Positions 10,781 through 24,016 of a stretch of DNA of 64,000 nt are shown here, piece by piece. Positions within the stretch are counted from its first letter, which is position 1. Each line of letters starts with the position of its first letter. Below the pieces are notes generated by a model that did no database searches, was not told the DNA's origin, and saw only the letters and a list, made by a program, of their open reading frames with translations. A program made the position numbers and the translations under genes. The stretch is taken from assembly GCA_028456385.1 (NCBI GenBank), contig JALNQF010000005.1, positions 558,001 to 622,000 on the forward strand, in the 5' to 3' direction. The DNA is from Ophiosphaerella korrae (Eukaryota > Ascomycota > Dothideomycetes > Pleosporales > Phaeosphaeriaceae).

Positions 10781-11776
10781 TCACTGCCACGACCCCCACA
10801 CCCCCCACCTCACCCCCTCCTCCTTCCCCAACTCGCCCGGCACCCCAACCGGATCAAAATCCAACCACTTGCCCCCGACCGCATTCTCCGCGCCCCGAAA
10901 CGCCTCGCCCCTCCCCAGCGCATGCGGCACAAGAAACGCATCAAACGTCCTCTCAGACCCAAGCTCGGTGCTGGACCGCAGACTCGGTGCATGGGCAAAA
11001 GTGGCAGTCGACGACGGGGTTTGAAAAGAGGAGTATGATGTGCGTACGGTGCTGGGCCGCGTGGCGAGACTCTGTGGGCTACAAGTCTGGAAGGAGGCGT
11101 GTGAGGTGCGCGTCGAAATGGGGGTTTGTGACTGCGTGGAGCCGCGGTACATGCGCGGTGGCGTAGTGGTGTAGGAGAATCTGCGCTCCTCCTCCTCCTC
11201 CTCCTTTCCCTGTTCTCCATCCCCTCTCTTCTTCCCCCCACCAATTCTAATCCTCAACCCCAGGCTATTCCGCCTCTTCTTCCCCTTCGGCACACCCTCC
11301 ATATCCCTCTCAATCTGCTCCACCTTTTCGGCCCATGCTCTTCCCTCCGGTACAAGCGCCTTGCGCGCCTCGTGGTGGCGCCTAGCATCTGCTTCAGACC
11401 ATGGACGCAGATTGTGACCCTGTACACCGTGACGTAGGGAAGATTTGTCGGTGGGGGAGAGGGCGTGTTGGTAGTATCTTGGCTTCGGGGAGGGGGAGGG
11501 GGAGGGGGAGGGGCGTGAGGGCGAGGGCGAGGGAGTATGTGGGGACTTGAGCGTTCTGCACGGGTGGGAAGAATTACGAGTTGGCCGTGGCGGTCGCGAT
11601 GCGCGTTGCCGGCGGTGAAGAGACAGGGTCGTTGAAATCTCAGTGGAAACAGGTGTGTTGGGCGTGAAGCCATTTCTGACCCTGTCCTCCTCAAAAACAT
11701 GAAAGCGCGGCAGCCCTTCCAGGCGCCTCTCCTGTTCATCGCGAGACTCACGGCCAGGACGGGGAAATATGGGCAT
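10781..11776 (-). CDS. Hypothetical low-complexity protein
   Basis: 331 residues if translation starts at the ATG at 11774-11776 (MPIFPRPGRESR...). The frame is open further upstream, but that part is translated from a poly-A/T tract (about 11791-11815) and looks like 5' UTR. Features: an N-terminal charged segment, a Ser/Pro repeat (about residues 80-98, SPSPSP), a helical basic stretch EADARRHHEARKA..WAEKVEQIERDM (128-159), a KGKKRR basic cluster (164-169) that could be a nuclear signal, an acidic run (191-197) and a C-terminus ending WGVWGSWQ. No domain is recognised. The Ser/Pro tract comes from a GGGGAG repeat on the plus strand. Confidence 0.6.
   Translation of the reverse strand: MPIFPRPGRESRDEQERRLEGLPRFHVFEEDRVRNGFTPNTPVSTEISTTLSLHRRQRASRPPRPTRNSSHPCRTLKSPHTPSPSPSRPSPSPSPSPKPRYYQHALSPTDKSSLRHGVQGHNLRPWSEADARRHHEARKALVPEGRAWAEKVEQIERDMEGVPKGKKRRNSLGLRIRIGGGKKRGDGEQGKEEEEEERRFSYTTTPPRMYRGSTQSQTPISTRTSHASFQTCSPQSLATRPSTVRTSYSSFQTPSSTATFAHAPSLRSSTELGSERTFDAFLVPHALGRGEAFRGAENAVGGKWLDFDPVGVPGELGKEEGVRWGVWGSWQ
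11488..11515 (+). repeat. GGGGAG hexanucleotide run
   Basis: Several consecutive GGGGAG units on the plus strand, encoding the Pro/Ser repeat of the minus-strand gene. It has the spacing of a potential G-quadruplex on the template strand of that gene. Confidence 0.6.
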
Positions 11777-12598
11777 GATGGACAGCTGAGCAGGAAAAAA
11801 AAAAAAAAAAAAAAAATCACTAAACTTCCAGCGACTAGCTTCACTCAATGCGTATCGTCCTGACAATTGCATGAGCAGCCAGAGTTGGGGAAAGCGTGCG
11901 AGTACTATATAACAAACCCCAGCCCAGCATTGTGTAAAACAGCTTGCCACAGTGCGCGGCACAATGTGAGCAACAAGCAAGCATTATGCTCAGAGGGGGA
12001 AACGAGCATTTTTGAGAACTAGGTGGCTACAGCGCGTGATGACAGGAAGTGGTAAGAGGGTATTTTTTTGATATTAGTCTAATCAGTATTTGTAGGCTAG
12101 GTGGTACATGGTCTGGCTTGTGTGTCAGCGCGTCCTTTATTGAACCGACTATGTCAGTCTTCCTCCTCGCATTCGAGTTCCTTGCTCTAAGGATGTATTG
12201 ATTGTGTTGTTCACAGTCAGGCTCGTCTTTTGGTGACTGTCTCGATGTTACAGTCTGGGGCCAGGGACATATCCTCATATCCATAAACGGCCGGGTATCG
12301 CGGGGCTGCTCCAACCCTAACAAATCGCGTCTCGAGCTCTCATAGCAAGGGCGCCAATAATAGTGTCGCGTGCCAAATCCCTCTCTTCAGGTATACCATG
12401 TAAGCAAACCAATTACCATTGTCGCGACAACTATAACACGTGACGCAAGGGGCGAATCCCGGTTACCGAACGAAGCAGGCGCACCACTATTGGGCCCATT
12501 GCCCGCAGGCGCATCACCAGCCGGTGCATTACCCGTGGGTCTAAAAGTGATTAGCACTCATTCCTCTAGCTTAGCGAATCTGCTCTAGGGATGGAAAC
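11777..12598. other. Intergenic, poly-A tract; no supported gene
   Basis: A run of about 25 A on the plus strand at about 11791-11815 lies just before the hypothetical protein's start. The 98-codon minus frame at 12027-12323 shows no domain and I do not call it. Confidence 0.5.
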
Positions 12599-14176
12599 TC
12601 ACTGTTTGAGCGTCAACCCCTGGCTCAGCAGCACACGACACTTCGCCCATGCGTCATCAGCAACAGGCTGCATAACCACATTATCGCCATCATTAAACAT
12701 GAGGCGCTGCCCGTTCCCAGACCCAAACGAGTCCCACTGCGGACTATCCAGCTCCAACGCCGCCTGGCCACCGGCTGCAACCAAGAAATCCGCGACGTGT
12801 TTATTCGGATCGTAGCTCCGGATGAAGCTCGCCCAGTACGCCTGGATGAAGACGCCTGCAGCGCTCGTCGCGTTGTTCCAAATGGGCAGTAGTTCGCTGA
12901 CGTGCGAGGCGGTGCCGACGTTCCAACGGTAGGTCCAGGTGGAGTGGTTGCTAGCGGCGGCGAAGGTAGACGACATGTTGAGCGTAGGACAATTATAGCG
13001 AATATGGCCGTACACGTCGGAGGCGATCTGGCGCCAGCGCGGGTCGGCGGTTCCATTCGGGGCGTCCCAGGCCTTGCGGATTTCGAGCCAGTTGACACCG
13101 GGGAACTGGTCTGCGACGAATTGCTGGGCGAGCGGCATAGACATGATTTCCTTGGGCGTGAAAATGATGCCTTCGTTAGTGGTGTCGCCGAAGATGGTGG
13201 GCACTCTGAGGAAGTGGCCTGCGCGGATCTCGTCAAGCGTGTAGTTTTTGATGAAGTCGTAGTCGAGGGTGGGGTTCCAGAAGTAGATTGGGGGGTTTTG
13301 TGCTCCAGGGAATGGCTTCTTCAGAGTGCGGACTGCCTTCTGGAACTGGACTGCATCGAGTGAGCTCAAGCAGTTCATGTCTGCGCAGCCAGATTCTTTG
13401 AGAAGAGAGTCAAATTGCCACTGGCTGTTGTTGACATCGCGAATGGGGGGGAAAGCGGCAGATTCAGCCGCGGCTGCGTGGAAGAGATTGTCGTTGCGTC
13501 CGCCGTATGCTGTGAGCTGTAGGACAACTGAGCCTCCACCAGCACTTGCGCCACCAACCGTGACGTGTCCTGGGTCACCTCCGAATTGTTTGATGTGTTG
13601 GTTCACCCACTTGAGAGCCTGCCTCTGGTCCTTCAAGCCATTGTTTAGACTTAGGCTTTGGTTAGCAACAATCTCTTTTCCAGCAAGGAATCCGTATGGC
13701 CCAACGCGGTAGTTGAAGTTGACGACTACCATATTGTTATCCGCAGCATCGATGAGATCTGCTCCATTGTAGTTCGCATTGCCGTTAGTGCTAAAGCCTC
13801 CACCTTGAATGAAAACGTAGACGGGCAGTAAACTCGTGTTGGTAGACTTGGATGGCGAGAAGACATTGATGAACAAACAGTCCTCAGATTGAGGGCCACC
13901 AAATTCTGTCGGAAGCTGGCTCCCAGAGCCGATACAAAGAGGGCCAAAGTTTGACGCGTCAACGACGCTAGTCTCGGGCTTAGGATCCTGTGGCGCAGTA
14001 AATCGTAAGCCCTCAACGCGGGAAACGGATCGTGCATATCGCATGCCAGCCCAGCGCATAACGCCATTGCCAATATCTTTTCCCCGATACTGGGCGTAGC
14101 CTAGGTCGATAGTCTCCTCCAGCGCCGCCACATAGTGGAGGAGAAAAGCTGCGTAAAAAAAAAACAGGCTAAACAT
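12599..14176 (-). CDS. Secreted type-B carboxylesterase
   Basis: 525 residues from the ATG at 14174-14176. The frame is open for 61 more codons upstream, but this Met starts a clear signal peptide (MFSLFFFYAAFLLHYVAA), so it is preferred. The protein belongs to the carboxylesterase/lipase/cholinesterase alpha/beta-hydrolase family and should hydrolyse esters outside the cell. Oxyanion-hole motif VFIQGGGF (121-128, Gln in place of the usual His), SEDCLFINVF (97-106), nucleophile elbow GGASAGG (208-214, Ser211; the family usually has GESAGG), acidic residue Glu335 in FGDTTNEG, and His425 in GTASHVSEL. Cys81-Cys100 fits the conserved disulfide. Length is normal and no intron is needed. The substrate cannot be predicted. 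Confidence 0.9.
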   Translation of the reverse strand: MFSLFFFYAAFLLHYVAALEETIDLGYAQYRGKDIGNGVMRWAGMRYARSVSRVEGLRFTAPQDPKPETSVVDASNFGPLCIGSGSQLPTEFGGPQSEDCLFINVFSPSKSTNTSLLPVYVFIQGGGFSTNGNANYNGADLIDAADNNMVVVNFNYRVGPYGFLAGKEIVANQSLSLNNGLKDQRQALKWVNQHIKQFGGDPGHVTVGGASAGGGSVVLQLTAYGGRNDNLFHAAAAESAAFPPIRDVNNSQWQFDSLLKESGCADMNCLSSLDAVQFQKAVRTLKKPFPGAQNPPIYFWNPTLDYDFIKNYTLDEIRAGHFLRVPTIFGDTTNEGIIFTPKEIMSMPLAQQFVADQFPGVNWLEIRKAWDAPNGTADPRWRQIASDVYGHIRYNCPTLNMSSTFAAASNHSTWTYRWNVGTASHVSELLPIWNNATSAAGVFIQAYWASFIRSYDPNKHVADFLVAAGGQAALELDSPQWDSFGSGNGQRLMFNDGDNVVMQPVADDAWAKCRVLLSQGLTLKQ

Positions 14177-16551
14177 TTTTAAGCAAGGTACAGAAAATGG
14201 CAACTGTGAAAGACTGTGGTCGGTGTTGTGAAATTTCCCGAGTCGCTGATCAGGGGTATGCTCGGTTGCCAAATAGGGTCGTGTTATAGGGGAGAGAACG
14301 AGTCGCTGAACAAGAACTTCAAAGAAAGAGCGAGGTGTGAATGCATTATCTGAAAGCAACCATGTCTAGCAGAAAGGCTGGAATGACAGTCGGTGACAGT
14401 AACAACGGCATGAATGAAAGCCAATACACACGTAGGGATATTCAGGAGCAGCACCGCGGAACACTCACGCACGTGGAGTCGCCGTGAACGGTTCGGAAGG
14501 AGTGTGAGCCCGAAAAATGAGGAGGGCGGCGGCTTATGAGAGGTTTGCAGATGCGGCGCCTCCCAGCCCAGTGCGTCGCAATTTGCTGGGCACGCAGTTT
14601 TTGACAGGGTGGTTCAACGTCCAGACCACTTGGTGGTGCATGAGGGTGAAGTGCGGCCGGGGCCAGGCCAGGGGGGCAACCTGGGCCCTTAGACGTTTCC
14701 ACGCGCCTCAGTTGCTCCGCCCCCAGAGCGCCATTATTGGGCTCGCATGGCTGAGCGGCACGTCGTGTGCAGCTCGCGGCGTCGATTCACAGCCTCGCAG
14801 CGACAGTCAGCGTCGCTCATGGTAGATGGAATCAATCGTAGTGGTGAGTATGGATGCAGATTGGCTGGCATGGGACGAGCCTAAGGTGTTTTGTGTTTTC
14901 ACAATGCCGCGAGTCTGCGGACCCTGCATGGCGGTGCCTGATCGATTCAAGGTTCTCAGTGCTTGTCACTCGAGAGAAGAAAGGATCACCGTGCTTGAGA
15001 CGTGCGCTCCTTGTGCGCGTCTGCTCTTTCGCTCGCGACAGTGGAGACAGTGTTTGGGACAGCGGAGCACATGTTTCTCGGGCTCCGCATCCCCTGCCTG
15101 GCTAGACCACGCTGGGAAGACTTTGTTGGTTTGTTGCGAAGTGTCGTATCTGCTGGTCTGGCATGCTCAAGCCTCAGTACATCGTGCTGATTGGCGTTAC
15201 CGTTATTGGTGGGTCGCTTCGTTACCTCCACATTCGGCGCTGGGCATGATTTCTATGCCATAAGGACCCGACAGCCGGCATTCGGCATCTTGCGCTTGCA
15301 TGACCCTGCACTGGTCTGGCCAGATTGTCACTGATTTAATTGTGAGCCATCCATGTCCGCATTGAGTTGTGCGGCAATTTATTTGCCTTGCCCCCAACAG
15401 AGCGAGTCTGGTTGCAGAGAACTCGTCATCCTGGATTCGGATGTCGGATGCCCAGCGGCACTTGGCTAACCGAGCCTGTGCATCTGGATTTACTAGTCTT
15501 GCTTGCGGAGAAACCCCATTGCCATTTCGAAATGGCATGTAATAACTATGCTTAGAAATTTATTCATACTCACATGTCAGAATATCATCTTGCTTCTGCC
15601 GAGGTCAGTTTTATACGAAGGTGTATTTATTGAGTTGCAGCGCTAGCATAACACTTGAGTTGAAGCAGCAAGTAGTATTACGGCAGAATGACATTAATAG
15701 TGATAAGTCGAAACCTTCCCCCCCGGTATTTCAAACCTATTTGAAATTTAATTAAAGCATGTAGCCATTGAGTTCCAACACTTTTGAAGCTTCAATTCGA
15801 TGAATTGTAGCTGCAGAAACATGCGATAGAATAAATTGGCTCCATAGTAGAATACATCATCTTAAAATACTCTCGTTTCATCGCGTTGCGTGAATATATT
15901 GTTAAGCCAATGAGTCTCCAGACCATAATAGTACATACTCCAACATCTATAACCCAACCCCTCTAAACCTCATTCCACTCTCGAATCCTTCAAGCAACGC
16001 CCATCTTCACCAAATCATCCACATCCCCCCATGCCCCGACCCCCACACCCAATTCTATCCCCATACAGCAGCAATCTCCCACCATATCTCTCCCATCTAT
16101 ATCATATTCGTGCCTTTAACTACTTAGATCCTATATAGAAGGACTGGTTTCCGATTCAAGTTTCCACCCAGGCGCCTAACCCATTTATTTCGAAAACACC
16201 CGTAAGCTACCTAGTTTCTTGAAGTGTAGTAGGTTGAAATCAGTTTGGTTCCAAACCCGCGGCAAGCTATTCGCTTCCAATCCGCCGTACCCGTTTTATT
16301 TCCAACCCAGCCCCTACCATCCAACCTGTCGCTTTTCCAATCTAGCCTTACCGTCCAACCTGTTGCTTTTCAAAACTTGCCCTCGCTCCCATACAACCTC
16401 ATCCACCACCACCGCATTCAACACACACACACACCACACCCCACCATCTGCGTTACCTCCGTTAGAATCCCAAACCCAGTATGTCCGTGTTGAACCCTGT
16501 ACTTCAGGCAGGATACACGCAATCCCAGATCTCCTAGCACCCCTCTCTCTC
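14177..16551. other. Intergenic region of about 2.4 kb, no supported gene
   Basis: 14500-15550 is GC-rich with overlapping open frames in several phases on both strands (longest about 145 codons), a sign of stop-poor composition and not of a gene. 15560-16200 is AT-richer with no signal. 16380-16440 is CA/CT-rich. An unannotated transcript here cannot be excluded. Confidence 0.5.
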
Positions 16552-16986
16552 TCAAAAATCCGTAACCCTCCCCCCAAAACTCCAATCCCCACTGGCCCCC
16601 CACCGCAACGGCTCGCTCTTCGGCCCGCCGACCTCCCCCGTGCGCGGATTGACCTCGCCCTCGAACTCGGGCGGAGCGCCGCGCCTGAGATTGGGATGGA
16701 ATTCGGCTTCGTTCGCGTCCTTTGCTGCGTTTACGCTTCCGTCCTTCGCGGGCGACATGGAGACTGCATTGGATTGGGGCGGTTGTGACGATTGGGGCGA
16801 CTGGTTGATCTTTGTGCGCGGGTCGGTGGATGTAGTGGGTGTGCTGAAGGCGCCTGTGCTGGCGCGTTGGAGGCGCTCGAAGAGGGCTTGCTCGTCTTTT
16901 GGGAGGCGTGGGGGGGAGGGGCCGGATTTGAAGGAGGATGCGCGGGTGAAGAGGCTGGGGAGGAATTTGGGTATACGGGATGCCAT
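16552..16986 (-). CDS. SDHAF4-like succinate dehydrogenase assembly factor
   Basis: 144 residues from the ATG at 16984-16986. Upstream in-frame codons are translated from a CA/TA microsatellite and are excluded. The C-terminal signature (about 115-144) GEVNPRTGEVGGPKSEPLRWG followed by WSFGGRVTDF is that of the SDHAF4/Sdh8 (DUF1674) family. In yeast and animals these mitochondrial matrix chaperones bind flavinylated Sdh1 and protect it before assembly of complex II. The basic, Ser/Arg-rich N-terminus without acidic residues fits a mitochondrial presequence. The middle is low-complexity and poorly conserved. It lies 284 bp downstream of the RVB1 stop on the same strand. Confidence 0.85.
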   Translation of the reverse strand: MASRIPKFLPSLFTRASSFKSGPSPPRLPKDEQALFERLQRASTGAFSTPTTSTDPRTKINQSPQSSQPPQSNAVSMSPAKDGSVNAAKDANEAEFHPNLRRGAPPEFEGEVNPRTGEVGGPKSEPLRWGASGDWSFGGRVTDF

Positions 16987-16994
16987 TGTAGATA

Positions 16995-17030
16995 TATATA
17001 TATGTGTGTGTGGGGGGGGGAGGGGTGAGA
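16995..17030 (+). repeat. AT/GT/G microsatellite
   Basis: A run of (TA), then (TG), then G repeats immediately upstream of the SDHAF4-like start, in its 5' UTR or promoter. Confidence 0.7.
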
Positions 17031-17270
17031 GGTAGGGTGTAGGGTAGGTAGGGTACCTGGGTAGGTAGTGGCGGATGGGCCGCGGCAACGGAGATAGTCG
17101 GGAGTAGTGATGAGATCATCGCAACAATTTTTGCAGAGCATAAATTTGAGGACGTAGATGGTCGACAACGCACATGTCGGACTTCAAACATGAAGTGTTT
17201 TCTCGCTTTTGCTTGATACCTTCGGCTCAGACGCCACGCATTATTATCGTACACCTTCTCCCTTCTCCCC

Positions 17271-18811
<1,541 letters not shown>

Positions 18812-20098
18812 GGTGGGTATCGCAGAAGCTCAATGGGAATTACGTCTAATCGAGCAGGTTACTGGCCGGCTTTGTGTGTGGTACGGGCGTGGCGGCTATG
18901 GGCGTGTGTGTCGGCGCGCGTGGGTGTCGAGCTGCTGGAAGCTTGACGACTGGACGGCCTCCCAAAGTTTCGCGAGGCTAGCGCGTGCGTCTCAACAGCA
19001 CTGGGGGCTACTTGCTGGTCATCCCCCATGAGTCCCCACCTCACTTCGTCCCAGTCTCACAAGAACCTCCTCGTCTTGTTCGTGTGTTTGCATGGTGCTC
19101 TGTGTTGCTGGGCGGACTATCGCTTGACTATATATCTGTTTCCGAATTTTACCTCTTCGCACTTTGCCTGTCGACTGCTGATGCTCGTCGCGCAATGGGG
19201 CGTGCCAACCTGCCTGCCTACTGCGCTCCAACCATGCTTACCATGCGTGCGTAGAACTCGGCTTGAGCGTACCGCACTATGACTCTCTCGCTCACAGGAC
19301 ATGGTCCGCTAACCGCTACAGAAATCCATCACACTTCATCGCATCAACCCTTCCGTAGAGCGCTTCACCCCTCGGAACACCTCCTCCCGACCAGCAGCCC
19401 CAGCAGCCCCAGCAGCCGGCCGGCCGCCCACCTCGCCCTGACCGTCACCTCGACACTGGTTCGCCACACATGGCCTACCTAAAACACTTACAAAGCGAAT
19501 CAGCTCGCCAAAAATGGCTTGCGACTTCGCCATGCTGGAGAACTTCACTCCCTTTCCCCGCTACGGTTATCCCTGAACACCACGCCACACAAAACCGCAC
19601 ACGTCACGCTTGAAAGGAAGGCACCACGTTTGATGTATTGTATTGATTGTCGACGCTCTCAGGTCGGGGGCATAGTCATACAGCATAACTGGCACCTGCA
19701 TATGTTCCGCCTTCATTACCCCTCCACGCCGATGATCCGGTCAAGGATCCTCAAATGGGCCGCCCAAAGGATCCGGAACTCAATCCTCATCAATTCATAA
19801 TCCGTTGCCGGCGTAAGGTCACCCAATGTTTCTATGCTGGAGCGAGACGAATACTGTACAAGTGGCGTGCTGTGGGTCATGTGCTTGCCAAGGTGCCACG
19901 GAAGGTAAGAAGCTCACTGTCATCAAATGCACTCAAAGCTGACCGTGGTCCAGATGCTTGCCGGCAACATCAGTACCGGCTTTCATACTGCACCAACGAA
20001 GAGCTAGGTTGTAGTCTACTAAGGATCGGAGAGAGATTCGATCTTGAGGGGACCAAAGCCACCGAGTCACGCCAAGACATGGCAATGTTGGTGCAGGG
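18812..20098. other. Intergenic: RVB1 promoter side and Bdf1 3' side
   Basis: About 1.3 kb between the RVB1 start and the 3' end of the bromodomain gene. Many short, overlapping open frames; none has a domain and none is supported. Confidence 0.5.
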
Positions 20099-22747
20099 TT
20101 ACTCTTCTTCGCTTTCAGAGCCGCTAGACTCATCATCATCGTCGCTAGATGCATCATGCGCTAAACAAGTAAGCTTCCCAGTCATCAAAATGGATACCAA
20201 TAATAACTTACCAGCTGGAGACTGGCTAGATCCGGACGCGCCGCCCTTGAATGCATTTAGCTTATCCCGGATCTTGCGCATGTTGTCCTCCTGCTCAGTC
20301 TTGCCCATGGGCTTGTTCTTCTTTGGCCTGCTGACGGTGGCCTGCTTGGCGACCTGCCTTGGCGGCTCAAAGTCATCGTCCGCGACAAAGCCTCCCTTCG
20401 GACCACGAATGGACTTGATGAACTTGAAGAGCTCTCGGAGAGTATCGTCATTGATCTCGTCCATGTCAAGCTCCATCTCATCATCATGCACGTTTGCGAG
20501 GTGTGGGCAGCCATTTCTAATAATCTGGACTGCCTTCCTCATGTCTGCGTCACCCAAAGTACTGATGCCTTCTGATATCTCCTGCTTCTGGTTGAAGGTC
20601 AGAGGTGCTGGTGCCTTGACACGCGGCTTTGACCTGCCAGACTTTGCAGGAGGAGGTACATTCAAGGGAAGGCTGGGCTTCCGCTTTCCTGCCGCCTTCT
20701 TTTTGCCAGAGCTTTTACCAGTGCTACGCTTGGCAACCTTATGCAAAGTCTCATTCAACTCAGCGATTTGCTTCTGGATGGCCGCAATCTGAGCTGGATC
20801 AATTTCCTCTTCATCCTCCTCTTCATCCTCTTCGTCCTCATCCGAGTACACTTCCGGAGATTGCTCGGGAGCGGGAGCATGCTGAGCAAGCCAGTCAGAC
20901 TTCTCTTTCCACAAACCCTCAAAGACTTCTTGCAGTTGGTGACCCATCTTATTGACAGCGTCACCCTCAGGATTGAACTTGTAGCAGTTTGTGAAGACCA
21001 GCTGAGCGTCGTTGTAGAACTCCTTGGCACTTTGGTATAATCCAGCCTTCAGGTTCTGCTGGATGGTAGTAAAGTCCATAGGCTTCTTGATGATCTGATT
21101 GTACGTGGGAATATTCAAGGCTACAGGATCGACTGGAGATTTGAAAGGAAAAAAAATCGCACTGTACTTCGCCTTGAAGAGCTCTGTTAGGATGCTCTCA
21201 CAGAACTTCAGCTCTTGTTGATACTTCTTCTTACGAGGCTTTGCGCCGGAGTAGGGCAAGTCCTTTGAAGGCTTATGAATCTCCCGCTTCGGCCGGTCAT
21301 TTGTGCTTGATGAATCGCGGCGTATCACAGGCATACCGTCTTGTAGAGGCCATGTCGTAGAAGGGGAGGCGGCTGTAGGTATCGGGGCGGCAGGAGACTT
21401 TATGGCGGGTGGCAATGCAGCTCTCGACTCGCGTCGGGGCTTTGGTGCCGTATTCACTGTTGGCTTCTTGGTCTTGGCGGGCTTAACTGGCTCATCCACA
21501 GTTCCACGAGGCATCCTAGCCATACCCTTCAGGAAATATGCACGTAGGTTGTAGCCTGACTGAGTGACTGGATGTAGTGTGTTGTTGAACAACTCGCTGT
21601 TCTCGATCATCTGGTCCAAGTCTGCCATGAATTCGGCCACGTAAGAATACTTGCTTTCCTTCAACTTGTTCTCCATTGTTGACAAATCCATTGGATTCTT
21701 TACAATCTCAGGGTAGGTTGGAATATTTAGCGCGATATGGTCAACGGGGTCTTTGAAAGCCATCGAGACCTTGATCTTCTTGGTGTTCCTTATCCTCTCA
21801 AGCAAGAATTTGTTCTGCGCGTTTGTCATTGGAGTTGTGGGCCAGGCCTCGAAATCTACGGCCTTGAGTACACCTGAAGGCTCCTGAGTCGAACTAGAGC
21901 TTGGTGCTGTAGAACTACCGTTGCCATTAAGCTGCTCTGTGTTGGCAGGTACGCTGGGAACCTTAAAGTCGACCTCGCCATTTGCCTCAGCCTCGGTCTT
22001 TGTGCGCTTGGCGTCCGGAACATCGTCCTCGTCATCTTCACGCGGGCGCACCTTCCCAGAAGACGGCGCGTCCTCCATTTCACGATCGACGATTGCGGGC
22101 GACTGTAAGGAAGTGGATTGAGTGGCGAGGGGGTCGGGAGTTGTCTCGATGCTAAGGTCGTGCATTGGTTTCGTAGGTGGGTCGGTAGGTTTCGTATCTT
22201 GAGGAGCGTCGGTAGATGTGTCCATGGTGTCGGGAGACGGTTCCCCCTTCGCAGCGAACTGAGTTTCTGGGACTTTCTGAGTGCTCTCGGCGGTTACTTC
22301 ATTCACTGCAGACAGTTCCTCTGCAGTGGCAGGCTCCTTGCGCACATCCGAGGTTCGCGGCTCGACTGCGAGTGCTACCGAGGTTGCGCACATGTCTGAA
22401 TCACCAAACAGCGAGTTGCTATCTTGCTGACTATCAGGCAAAAACTGCGCGATGCCGTCGATGCCGCTGGAGGCATGTGTGGTGGGTTGGATGGCGGGCT
22501 CGACGACGGGCGCGGGTGCTGACGTGTCCATAGCTGTGTGATTGCCGTTTACGGAAGGCTTGAGTTGCGCAAAGCCCTGGGCAGTATTGGTGTTCGAGTT
22601 GGGTTCGTCAAAGAGCATGTCGTGGACGCTGCGGCACGTTAGCAGATGAGGCGCAGGTGAAAGGGCAGAGGATGGTGAAGGGATGGGGCGCGGTGAGAGG
22701 CGAAGTGAGCGGCGCACTCACCCATTTGACTCTGTGTCGAGCGCCAT
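20099..22747 (-). CDS. BDF1: BET family double-bromodomain protein (Bdf1-like)
   Basis: Three exons: 22722-22747, 20212-22628 and 20099-20160, with introns of 93 and 51 bp; the second intron is a multiple of three with no stop, so an unspliced reading is also open. The product is 834 residues. The long N-terminus is low-complexity. Bromodomain 1 (about 280-380) has NIPTYPEIVKNPMDLSTM and an acetyl-lysine pocket FNNTLHPVTQSGYNL; its NN replaces the usual YN. Bromodomain 2 (about 482-585) has PVDPVALNIPTY, KKPMDFTTI and the pocket CYKFNPEGDAV. An acidic run (about 604-618), a short coiled coil and an NET domain (about 680-750, ISEGISTLGDADMRKAVQII) follow, then an acidic SDDDDESSGSESEEE tail. 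BET proteins read acetylated histones and link them to TFIID and SWR1. Divergent from the Utp5-like gene. Confidence 0.93.
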
Positions 22748-24016
22748 GGCGTCTGGGGGCGCAAAAGCGCCAGCCTTGACGTCCAAAGGCGATTTTTCCA
22801 AAAGAGGTGATGTCATTACAGCCATAGGGCCATAAGAGAAGTGGGGGAGGTTGCGCGCGTGCAGCAGCAAGGGAGTGGTATGTGATGCGACAGCTGTTTG
22901 GGATGGTTAGTAGGGGCGGGATGGCGGGTGCGCACGCGACTGGGAGGACGAAGGCGTACGGCTAAGAAATGATATGGCCAAGGGTTGAGCGTGGGGATGG
23001 GCAGGCTTGGTAGCGCGTATGCAGCGATCAGGTGGGGTAAGGGAGTGTGGCTTGTCGGTAAAATGTAAACAGAAGGGAGGGGCAGCAGAAGATTTATTTA
23101 AATCCTACCGAGGAGGCTGAAACGGATTGCAGGTCAGGTGACTTACCAGGGTGGTGGCGATGGCTTCAAGTCGAGATGGGCGCAGCGGCGAGTCAAGAGG
23201 CCGGGCTGTGGTTTGCAGGCAGAGGGCCGACGCGTTGTTGTGGTGCAGCGACAAGCACGCGTGCCAGAAAACGGCAGCTGTGTGCAGGCGGGCCCAACAA
23301 CAGGAGTGCGAGCGCAACCGGCTTGCGTGTGTGTTTGGCGATAGCGCTAGCAGGAGCAGGCTGCAGCTGCCTGGCGATGCGCGCGATGGAGGAAGGGATG
23401 CTGGTTTGCTGGGCCCGGTCGCGGTTTGGGCCTCTGGAGCTGGGCGGGCGGGGGACTGGGCGAGTAATGTACGGGCTCGGGCGGAGTCGGAGAATCTAGG
23501 AAGCGAGCGGATTGCACGCCGGAAAACAGAGCAGGTCGACTTCAAGTTGGAGATGGGCGCGTCTGCCAGTTATGTACTTGCCGACCGCCGACCGCTCAGG
23601 CCAAGCTAGCGCCCCTGATTCTGGGAAGTCTAGCCTGCATTCGTACGTGGCCCTTCCACCATCCTGAACACCCGCGAGCCTGTCCGCCCGGCACGCGTTT
23701 GCTGCTGATGCATCGGTGCGTGGTGCGTTTGTCCAGCCGCCCTCCCATCGTACTGCGCTTCGTTTTCATTGCCCAGCATCATGGCGTGGTAGAAATTAGA
23801 TGACGCTTCGAGCTGTCAGTGCTACTGCCAACGCCAATCCCCATCCGGCTAGCACCGCTGGCACGTGCTCACAGACCATCTCGAACTTTTTCTCTCCGCC
23901 GGCATAGCAAATGCTCTGCAGGACCGCAGTCTATATCGACGTCCAGCCTCTGAGCCCCGGCCAGCAAAAACCGAGACGGCCTCACCACGCCATCTAGCTG
24001 GCCTCAATTCACAGTC
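22748..24016. promoter_or_regulatory. Shared upstream region of divergent BDF1 and UTP5-like genes
   Basis: About 1.27 kb between two divergent starts. GC-rich with open frames in several phases but no recognisable protein. It probably holds both promoters; I see no specific motif that I can support. Confidence 0.45.

Noticed and set aside
12902..13363. 153-codon plus ORF
   Set aside because: Shadow of the carboxylesterase gene on the other strand.
14826..15263. 145-codon plus ORF, Cys-rich
   Set aside because: Open frames occur in several phases on both strands in this GC-rich stretch. No signal peptide or domain.
19755..20792. Long plus-strand ORF (345 codons)
   Set aside because: Antisense to the 3' half of the bromodomain gene; its Ser-rich translation mirrors acidic and Lys-rich codons. 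No domain.
23151..23609. Overlapping ORFs in the BDF1-UTP5 promoter region
   Set aside because: Multiple overlapping frames on both strands without recognisable protein; compositional effect.
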